Under the pieces are notes generated by a model that did not search any database, was not told where the DNA came from, and saw only the letters and a list, made by a program, of their open reading frames with translations. From NCBI GenBank assembly GCA_964431655.1, contig CAYSKJ010000147.1, positions 1-7,632 of the forward strand: 7,632 bases of DNA. The letters run 5' to 3'. Shown in pieces: positions 1 through 5,741 of this stretch (its first letter is position 1; each line of letters begins with the position of its first letter). This DNA comes from CAYMEV01 sp964431655 [NCBI: uncultured bacterium]. Its GTDB lineage: Bacteria > CAYMEV01. The translations under genes and the position numbers were made by a program.

Positions 1-228
1 AAATTCAGGGGAAAATACCCGTATTTCGGTCATTACAGGCTTCATAGAATATCCTATTGCCGCTTCAAGGACATAGTAAGACCCTATGAATATATCAAGT
101 TGAAGTTCATTATATCCGGGCAGGATGATAAAGAAAAAGGCCTTGAAATGAACTATATAATAGAAAAATCAGGAAAAACATGCCTAAAAGCAAGTTTATC
201 TTTTATAAAAGGAGCCTTACATGATTGA
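1..228 (+). CDS. FabZ-like 3-hydroxyacyl-ACP dehydratase, C-terminal part (5' end outside window)
   Basis: This is an open frame from the first base to a TGA at 226-228, giving the last 75 residues of a protein that begins upstream. It reads like the second half of a hotdog-fold dehydratase. A segment RISYCRFKDIVRPYEYIKLKF aligns by eye with the FabZ stretch that in E. coli contains ARFKRPVVPGD, followed by alternating beta strands ending in a KASLSF strand like the final FabZ strand. FabZ dehydrates 3-hydroxyacyl-ACP in the cytoplasm and is commonly encoded beside lpxA, which supports the call. The usual PGD turn reads PYE here, so a divergent FabZ-like paralogue is also possible. The catalytic His and Glu lie upstream of the window and cannot be checked. 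The 3' end overlaps the lpxA start by 8 bases. The identification rests on a short fragment plus context. Confidence 0.62.
   Translation, partial: KFRGKYPYFGHYRLHRISYCRFKDIVRPYEYIKLKFIISGQDDKEKGLEMNYIIEKSGKTCLKASLSFIKGALHD
207..214 (+). promoter_or_regulatory. Strong ribosome binding site of lpxA
   Basis: AAAAGGAG lies six bases before the ATG at 221, inside the end of the upstream dehydratase gene. This near-consensus Shine-Dalgarno sequence fixes the lpxA start. Confidence 0.75.
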
Positions 229-997
229 TAGAACAGCAATTATTTCAGAAAACGCAAAGATAGCCGGTGATGTTGATGTGGGTGCATACAGCATTATAGG
301 CGATAATGTAAGCATTGGCCAAGGTACAAAGATAGGTTCCCACGTAGTAATAGAAGGGCCGACAGATATCGGCCGCAATAACAGGATATTTCATCACTGT
401 TCTCTTGGCACAGAACCCCAGGATATAACCTATAAAAAAGAAGATACAAAGCTTATCATTGGAGACAGTAATACCATCAGGGAGTTCTGCTATTTTAACC
501 GCGGAACCTTTCATGGAAATCGGAAGACGGTTATAGGCAACCATAACTACCTTATGGGGTATGTTCATATTGCCCATGACTGCATTCTGGAGGACAATAT
601 CATAATGGCAAATGCAGTTCAGCTTGCCGGACATGTCCATATATGCAGAAACAGCTTTATAGGAGGGCTTGCAGGCATTCATCAGTTCTGCAGAATAGGG
701 GCTTATACCATGGTAGGAGGAGCCTCTGCAGTCACGGAGGATGTACTTCCTTACTCTATAGTATACGGAAACAGGGCAAAAACTGCCAATGTCAATATAA
801 TCGGCCTGGAGCGCAATAACTTCAGCAAAGAAAGAATATCGGTAATAAAAAAGGCATTTCTGTTATTATACAAATCCAGCTATAATACCACTGATGCTGC
901 AAAAAGGCTTAAGGAACTCTACCCCGGTAATAATGACATAGATTATCTTGTGGATTTTATTGAAAAATCTAAAAGAGGTATTGCCGGTCATGCATAA
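221..997 (+). CDS. lpxA: UDP-N-acetylglucosamine (or 3-amino analogue) 3-O/N-acyltransferase LpxA
   Basis: LpxA is the cytoplasmic first enzyme of lipid A synthesis: it transfers a 3-hydroxyacyl chain from ACP to the 3-position of UDP-GlcNAc. The 258-residue length is normal. Residues 1-190 carry hexapeptide repeats typical of a left-handed beta helix, and residues 191-258 form the helical C-terminal domain. Family landmarks are present: PQD at 66-68, HIAHD at 116-120 with H119 matching catalytic H125 of E. coli, AGH at 136-138 (H144 equivalent), HQFC at 154-157, and VGG with G167 matching the acyl-ruler residue G173. Residue T70 stands where E. coli has K76, and N199 where it has R205. These changes could reflect another sugar substrate, such as the 3-amino sugar. 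A strong ribosome binding site six bases upstream supports the start. The gene overlaps its neighbours by 8 bases on each side. Confidence 0.95.
   Translation: MIDRTAIISENAKIAGDVDVGAYSIIGDNVSIGQGTKIGSHVVIEGPTDIGRNNRIFHHCSLGTEPQDITYKKEDTKLIIGDSNTIREFCYFNRGTFHGNRKTVIGNHNYLMGYVHIAHDCILEDNIIMANAVQLAGHVHICRNSFIGGLAGIHQFCRIGAYTMVGGASAVTEDVLPYSIVYGNRAKTANVNIIGLERNNFSKERISVIKKAFLLLYKSSYNTTDAAKRLKELYPGNNDIDYLVDFIEKSKRGIAGHA
974..979 (+). promoter_or_regulatory. Ribosome binding site deciding the oxidoreductase start
   Basis: AGAGGT lies about ten bases before ATG 990 and about twenty before ATG 999. The frame is open back to an ATG at 948, but that would add residues before the Rossmann strand and increase the overlap with lpxA to 50 bases. 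The spacing therefore favours 990. Confidence 0.5.
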
Positions 998-1934
998 CAT
1001 GAAAAGAGTGAAAACAGCTGTAATAGGCGCCGGCTACCTTGGGACCATACATGCAAGAATATATTCTGAACTTGAGTGCGCAGAGCTTGTAGGCATTGTT
1101 GATATCGACAGAGCTAAGGGTCTGGATGTGGCAGAAAGGTATAATGCCAGGTACTTCGAAAATATTGATGATGTTATCGGCCTTGTGGATGCAGTCTCAA
1201 TAACTGTGCCCACTTCTGACCATCTCAAGGTATCCATGCCTTTTATAAAAAAGGGTAAGGGACTTCTGATAGAAAAACCTTTAGCCCATAGTATTGAGGC
1301 TGCAAAGAAAATAATCAGTGAAGCAGAGATGCATAATAGCCTTATACAGGTAGGTCATCTTGAGAGATTTAATCCCGTGATAAATTATGTCAGGGATAAG
1401 ATACGGGAACCAATGTTTGTCGAATTTATGAGAATCGGGCCCTTTGCAGGCAGGGGAACGGATGTGGATGTCATTATGGAACTAATGATTCATGACCTTG
1501 ATCTCATTAATTATTTAATAGGCCAGGATATTGTTTCCATTGACGCCATAGGTATTCCTGTATTAACCGATAAAACTGATATTGTCAATGCCCGCATTGT
1601 TTTTAAAAACGGGTGCAGGGCCAATCTCATAGCTTCCAGGATAAGCACAAAAAAAGAGAGAAGGATACGAATCTTTCAAAAAGATGGCTATTATAATCTC
1701 GATATGATTAATCAGGAGGGAATGTTCCTCTTCAGGCAGAAAAACGATTCCGGTATCTCTGTATCAGAGAGAAAACTGGAAATTATCAAGGGCGAGCCGT
1801 TGAAACTGGAACTGAAAAGCTTTCTTGAAAGCATAAAAGACAGCAGGAAACCAGCAGTCTCAGGCCTGGACGGATTAAAAGCTCTTGAGCTTTCCGACAG
1901 GCTTAACAGCTCTTTATTCATACCAAAGATTTAG
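990..1934 (+). CDS. Gfo/Idh/MocA-family NAD(P)-dependent oxidoreductase, candidate GnnA-type UDP-GlcNAc 3-dehydrogenase
   Basis: With the start at 990 the protein has 314 residues, the usual length for the family. An N-terminal Rossmann domain opens with a strand and GAGYLG at 13-18, followed by an acidic residue after strand two (D38/D40). EKP at 95-97 supplies the family's conserved lysine K96. GHLERFNP at 122-129 and MIHDLDLI at 166-173, with H168, mark the C-terminal substrate domain and probable active site. No signal peptide or membrane segment is seen, so it is cytoplasmic. Its place between lpxA and lpxB matches gnnA of Acidithiobacillus ferrooxidans, whose product oxidises the 3-hydroxyl of UDP-GlcNAc before transamination by GnnB. 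No aminotransferase lies in the window. A related sugar-nucleotide oxidoreductase that merely sits in lipid A clusters is the alternative. The family is certain; the substrate is inferred from position. The next start at 999 would give 311 residues. Confidence 0.85.
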   Translation: MHNMKRVKTAVIGAGYLGTIHARIYSELECAELVGIVDIDRAKGLDVAERYNARYFENIDDVIGLVDAVSITVPTSDHLKVSMPFIKKGKGLLIEKPLAHSIEAAKKIISEAEMHNSLIQVGHLERFNPVINYVRDKIREPMFVEFMRIGPFAGRGTDVDVIMELMIHDLDLINYLIGQDIVSIDAIGIPVLTDKTDIVNARIVFKNGCRANLIASRISTKKERRIRIFQKDGYYNLDMINQEGMFLFRQKNDSGISVSERKLEIIKGEPLKLELKSFLESIKDSRKPAVSGLDGLKALELSDRLNSSLFIPKI

Positions 1935-1936
1935 TA

Positions 1937-3115
1937 ATGAAAAGTGTCTTTATCTCCTGCGGAGAAGTATCAGGGGATAGGTACGGGGCGCAAATTGCAG
2001 AAAATTTAATCAATATTGATCCTGATGTGAAGATTTATGGTATTGGTGGTAAAGCCATGCTGGAAGCAGGTGTGGAATTGATATACAATATCAGGGATAT
2101 AGAAGCCATGGGATTTGTCGAGGTATTAAGAAAACTTCCTGTAATCCTGAAAATTATAAACAGGGTTTCCGCTTTCATAATAAACAATGATATTGATGTT
2201 TTTGCGCCTATTGATAATCCGGATTTTAATTTCAGGGTTATCAAGAAGATAAAAAAAAGCCGGACCGCCATATTTTATTTTATACCACCCCAGGTATGGG
2301 CCTGGAGGAAAAATAGGGTGAATTTTCTAAAAAAGCAGGTTGATAAAATGGGTGTCATTTTCCCTTTTGAGGCTGAATTTTATGCAAAATATGGAATAAA
2401 AGCAGTTTTTTCAGGGCATCCCCTGGCAGAAAGATATATAGGGAATGAATTTTCCATGGATAAGTTTGAAAAAAAATACAGAAAGATCATTTCAGGGGAG
2501 ACCCCCTTCAACCTTGCTCTCTTGCCGGGAAGCAGGGAAACCGAAATAAAAGCCATGCTGCCGGTTTTGTTGAGCACTCACCAAAGGCTTAAAAATCATT
2601 TTCCGACAATCAAGTCGCATATTCCCGTTTCTCCCAATGTGGATCATTCCCTGGTGGAGCACTATATAAAAGAGCTGGCAGACGATATAATACTGCATGA
2701 TGATGTCGACAAAGCGTTCAAATCATGCGATTTTGCCGTTATTGCATCGGGCACGGCCACTCTGCAGGCAAGCCTTTATCCTATACCCTTTATACTGGTT
2801 TATAAAATGCACAGCCTCTCCTTTCTGATAGCTAAATTTTTTGCAAGGCTTAATAAAACCCGTTTTATCGGGATAACCAATATTATACTTAATAATGCCG
2901 TAATACCCGAATACATACAGGATGAGGCAAGCCCAGAGAACCTGTCGGAAGCTGTATTCGAACTTTTAGCTGATTTCGAAAGCCTTAAAAACATGTTTGA
3001 ATCCTTCCGTAAGCTTAGAAATATTCTTTACTGCAAGGATTCGATTAGTTCTGTCAGCCTTAATTTATACAAAATGCTAAATCATAAGGATTTGAATTAT
3101 GAATCTATACCTTAG
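1937..3115 (+). CDS. lpxB: Lipid A disaccharide synthase LpxB
   Basis: LpxB is a membrane-associated family GT19 glycosyltransferase. It joins UDP-2,3-diacylglucosamine to 2,3-diacylglucosamine 1-phosphate, giving the beta-1,6 disaccharide of lipid A. The 392 residues are close to the 382 of E. coli LpxB. Motifs in order: GEVSGD at 9-14; NPDFNF at 94-99 with D96 matching the important D98 of E. coli; PQVWAWR at 118-124; FPFEAEFY at 142-149; SGHPLAE at 159-165; LPGSRETEI at 196-204; ASGTATLQ at 270-277. The start lies two bases after the stop of the oxidoreductase gene and has no clear Shine-Dalgarno sequence, so translation probably depends on reinitiation from the preceding gene. The gene overlaps the next by 17 bases. 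The enzymes that make its acceptor (LpxH, LpxI or LpxG) are not in this window. Confidence 0.97.
   Translation: MKSVFISCGEVSGDRYGAQIAENLINIDPDVKIYGIGGKAMLEAGVELIYNIRDIEAMGFVEVLRKLPVILKIINRVSAFIINNDIDVFAPIDNPDFNFRVIKKIKKSRTAIFYFIPPQVWAWRKNRVNFLKKQVDKMGVIFPFEAEFYAKYGIKAVFSGHPLAERYIGNEFSMDKFEKKYRKIISGETPFNLALLPGSRETEIKAMLPVLLSTHQRLKNHFPTIKSHIPVSPNVDHSLVEHYIKELADDIILHDDVDKAFKSCDFAVIASGTATLQASLYPIPFILVYKMHSLSFLIAKFFARLNKTRFIGITNIILNNAVIPEYIQDEASPENLSEAVFELLADFESLKNMFESFRKLRNILYCKDSISSVSLNLYKMLNHKDLNYESIP
3086..3090 (+). promoter_or_regulatory. Ribosome binding site of the msbA-like gene
   Basis: AAGGA sits eight bases before ATG 3099, within the last codons of lpxB. It supports the overlapping start of the exporter gene. 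Confidence 0.6.
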
Positions 3116-4985
3116 GTTTTTCAGGTATCTTTTCCGGTATCCTGTCTCTCTTATAGCAGGCTTCTGCTGTATGCTCGTGTTTGCACTATCTTCAGGTTTT
3201 TCCCTTGGCATGGTATATCCCCTGATGGACAAGATCTTCCTCAAAGCCCCGGAAGCTGAATATGCAAACCACTATGATATGGATTATCATATGAATCTTT
3301 TAGGGCAGGATATGCAATATATAAGGGACCAGCAGCTTTATAATTATAAGGACATCAAGGAGATATTAATTAAAAGGGCAGTTTTCTTCTTTAATAATTC
3401 AGACAAAATACTGGTTCTTAAGCTGATAGTAGTTCTTTCAATCATCATTATCACATTGAAGCTATTTTCCGGCTATTTCCTGTCCTTTTTCTTTGTAAAA
3501 GTAGAACAGGGTGTTGTTAAGTCTCTTCAGGATGATACTGTAAAAGCCCTGCTGGACCAGAGCCTTTCCTATTTTTCAAAACACAGGATAGGTGATTTTA
3601 TAAGCAGAATTGTGTCGGATATAAACCTTCTAAAAAATGTTGCCATAAGCAATATAGCGGAGTTCCTTAAAAACTCACTGCTGATACTTGTATTTGTTAC
3701 TATTGTTATATCGATAAGCTTAAAGCTTTCGCTCATGATAATACTTCTCTTTCCTCCCCTCCTGATAATACTGAGATCCATAAATTTCAAGATAAGGAAG
3801 TATACCAACCGGGCACAGACAAATATTGCCGATATAACAGGCACTATCACAGAAACTCTTAACAATATCAGGATAGTTCAGGGATTCATGAAGCAGGAGC
3901 ATGAATATGCTCGAATTGACAGAAAAACAGGCAAGTACAGGAATGCCAATATAAAGCTGTACAGGATAATGACCCTTTATCATCCCCTGTCGGAATTTCT
4001 GGGGACGATAGTTGCACTTTTCATACTTTATTATGGCGGACGCATGGTACTTATCCAGGAATCCAACCTTACTCCCGGAAAATTCTTTTTATTTCTCGGT
4101 GCAATGCTCAGCCTGATCCATCCCATGAACATAATATCAAGGCTTATCGGTCAATTCCAGAATGGAATTGTTGCCCTTGAAAGGATTTTCCATATAATAG
4201 ATTCCCGGCCTGAAGTATTTTCAAGGCCTGGCTCAGTTAAAAAAACAGATTTCAATGACAGAATAGTATTTGAAAATGTATCTTTCTCCTACGATAAAGA
4301 GAACTATGTGCTAAAAGACATAAACCTTACCATTCACAAGGGAGACTCCTTTGCAATTGTTGGAAAAAGCGGCTGTGGCAAATCAACGCTTATGGACCTG
4401 CTTGTCCGCTTTTATGACCCGGACAGGGGAAGGATACTTATTGATAATATAGATATCAGAGATATCGAAATGAAATCCTTAAGGCATCTTTTCGGCATCG
4501 TGAACCAGGAGATTCTGTTGTTTAACACAAATATTTATGAAAATATAGTATATGGGGATGAATTTTCAGATAAAGAGATAGAGGAAGCCCTGGAATTATC
4601 CTACAGCAGTCATTTTATCAGAAAACTCAGGGAAGGGCTTAATTTTGAGATAGGTGAAAGAGGTACCAGCCTGTCAGGCGGAGAAAGGCAAAGGCTTGCC
4701 ATAGCAAGGGCCCTGATAAAAAAGCCTGCAATTCTCATATTTGATGAAGCAACCAGCAGTCTTGACAATGAATCGGAAACCTATATTCAAAAAGCTTTCT
4801 CTAATGTCATAAAAGGTAAAACATCTATAATTATTGCTCACCGGCTGTCAACCATAAAGGATGTAGACAGGATAATAGTTATGGAGGAAGGTAGAATTAC
4901 TGCTGTTGGAACCCATAAGGAACTCTACGGGGACTGCCCTCTGTATAAAAAATACTATGATCTTCAGTTTAACCTGGATTTATGA
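3099..4985 (+). CDS. msbA: MsbA-like lipid A flippase, fused ABC exporter (membrane domain + ATPase)
   Basis: This 628-residue ABC half-transporter, which would act as a homodimer in the inner membrane, has its membrane domain first and ATPase second, the MsbA layout. Likely membrane helices fall near 14-38, 103-126, 187-206, 208-228, 296-316 and 328-348. The ATPase domain from about 388 has Walker A GKSGCGKST at 422-430, Q-loop Q470, signature LSGGERQ at 525-531, Walker B ILIFDE at 545-550, D-loop SSLD at 553-556 and switch histidine H581, so it should be active. Its place directly after lpxB favours lipid A-core flipping over drug export. It is slightly longer than E. coli MsbA (582 residues), mainly because of a polar loop of about 60 residues between helices 1 and 2. 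It overlaps lpxB by 17 bases and the next gene by 4. Sequence alone cannot exclude another lipid-linked substrate. Confidence 0.88.
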   Translation: MNLYLRFFRYLFRYPVSLIAGFCCMLVFALSSGFSLGMVYPLMDKIFLKAPEAEYANHYDMDYHMNLLGQDMQYIRDQQLYNYKDIKEILIKRAVFFFNNSDKILVLKLIVVLSIIIITLKLFSGYFLSFFFVKVEQGVVKSLQDDTVKALLDQSLSYFSKHRIGDFISRIVSDINLLKNVAISNIAEFLKNSLLILVFVTIVISISLKLSLMIILLFPPLLIILRSINFKIRKYTNRAQTNIADITGTITETLNNIRIVQGFMKQEHEYARIDRKTGKYRNANIKLYRIMTLYHPLSEFLGTIVALFILYYGGRMVLIQESNLTPGKFFLFLGAMLSLIHPMNIISRLIGQFQNGIVALERIFHIIDSRPEVFSRPGSVKKTDFNDRIVFENVSFSYDKENYVLKDINLTIHKGDSFAIVGKSGCGKSTLMDLLVRFYDPDRGRILIDNIDIRDIEMKSLRHLFGIVNQEILLFNTNIYENIVYGDEFSDKEIEEALELSYSSHFIRKLREGLNFEIGERGTSLSGGERQRLAIARALIKKPAILIFDEATSSLDNESETYIQKAFSNVIKGKTSIIIAHRLSTIKDVDRIIVMEEGRITAVGTHKELYGDCPLYKKYYDLQFNLDL

Positions 4986-5731
4986 TAACTGTAGGCATAA
5001 TAACAAAAAACGAAAAAGACAATATAGCTGAATGCATCCGCTCTGCAGAAAAGATTACCGGGAATATCCTTGTAATAGATTCCTTTTCCCAGGACAATAC
5101 GGCAGATATTGCCATGGGACTCGGTGCCAGGGTTTTAGAAAACCGGTTTGAGGATTTTGTAACCCAGAAGAATCTACTGATCGACAGTACGGATACTGAA
5201 TGGATATTTATTCTTGATGCGGATGAAAGGATTACTGATGAACTGAGCCTGGAAATAGCCGGAGTAATGCAGAAACCGGAGTATGACGGCTATTATATAC
5301 CAAGAAAGTCTTTCTACATGGACAGGTTTATAAATCATTCCGGATGGTATCCCGATTATGTGATGAAACTTTTCAAAGTATCCAGGGGGCGGTTCAGCGG
5401 CAGATTAGTACATGAAACTGTCTGTCTGAAGGGAAATGCAAAAAAGCTTCACAGCCATCTTCTGCACTACCCCTATAAAAGCCTGTCCCATCATATTGAC
5501 AAGATAAATCATTATACCCAGCTCTATGCTGAAGGACACCCCGGAAAAAAAAGCTCCGTTATCAGAGCAATTTTCAATGCGCAATTTAAATTTATAAAAA
5601 CCTTTGTTTTTCAGCTGGGATTTCTGGATGGCAAAACCGGTTTTATTCTGAGCATTATGGCCTCTTATTATACACTGCTCAAATACCTAAAGATAATGGA
5701 AAAAAAACAAAAAAGCAAAACCGGTAAGTAA
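4982..5731 (+). CDS. Family 2 glycosyltransferase, WaaE/KdtX-like LPS core sugar transferase
   Basis: The 249-residue protein has a GT-A fold of family GT2. It opens with the nucleotide-sugar strand ITVGIITKNEKDN (2-14), has VIDSFSQDNT at 31-40, and carries the metal-binding LDADE at 78-82. GWYPDYVMKLFK at 121-132 and a VHE motif at 143-145 are typical of the WaaE/KdtX subgroup, whose Klebsiella member adds glucose to the first heptose of the LPS core. It would act at the cytoplasmic face of the inner membrane; residues 218-236 are hydrophobic and may form a membrane-associating helix, and the C-terminal tail is lysine-rich. The start codon overlaps the exporter stop in an ATGA, with only a weak upstream GGA, so translational coupling is likely. 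Donor and acceptor sugars cannot be told from sequence. No Kdo transferase or heptosyltransferase lies in the window. Confidence 0.85.
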   Translation: MITVGIITKNEKDNIAECIRSAEKITGNILVIDSFSQDNTADIAMGLGARVLENRFEDFVTQKNLLIDSTDTEWIFILDADERITDELSLEIAGVMQKPEYDGYYIPRKSFYMDRFINHSGWYPDYVMKLFKVSRGRFSGRLVHETVCLKGNAKKLHSHLLHYPYKSLSHHIDKINHYTQLYAEGHPGKKSSVIRAIFNAQFKFIKTFVFQLGFLDGKTGFILSIMASYYTLLKYLKIMEKKQKSKTGK

Positions 5732-5735
5732 GGGG
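5730..5735 (+). promoter_or_regulatory. Ribosome binding site of the kinase gene
   Basis: AAGGGG lies six bases before ATG 5742 and overlaps the stop codon of the glycosyltransferase gene. It gives the kinase its own good translation signal. The gap between the two genes is only 10 bases, too short for a separate terminator. Confidence 0.65.
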
Positions 5736-5741
5736 TATTAC

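Noticed and set aside
245-682. 145-residue open frame on the minus strand opposite lpxA
   Set aside because: It lies fully inside a convincing lpxA on the other strand, has no recognisable domain, and its Cys/Tyr/Ile-rich composition looks like a reverse-complement shadow.
948-989. Upstream in-frame ATG at 948 as the oxidoreductase start
   Set aside because: It would add 14 residues with no family counterpart before the Rossmann strand and overlap lpxA by 50 bases; the ribosome binding site at 974-979 fits ATG 990 better.
5633-5644. 12-base perfect palindrome AAAACCGGTTTT
   Set aside because: It lies within the glycosyltransferase coding sequence, has no loop or T-tract and no second well-placed copy; this length is plausible by chance in AT-rich coding DNA.
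5690-5741. A-rich stretch at the end of the glycosyltransferase gene as a terminator or promoter
   Set aside because: No stem-loop followed by a T-run is present, and I could not find a convincing -35/-10 pair; the A-runs encode the lysine-rich C-terminus.
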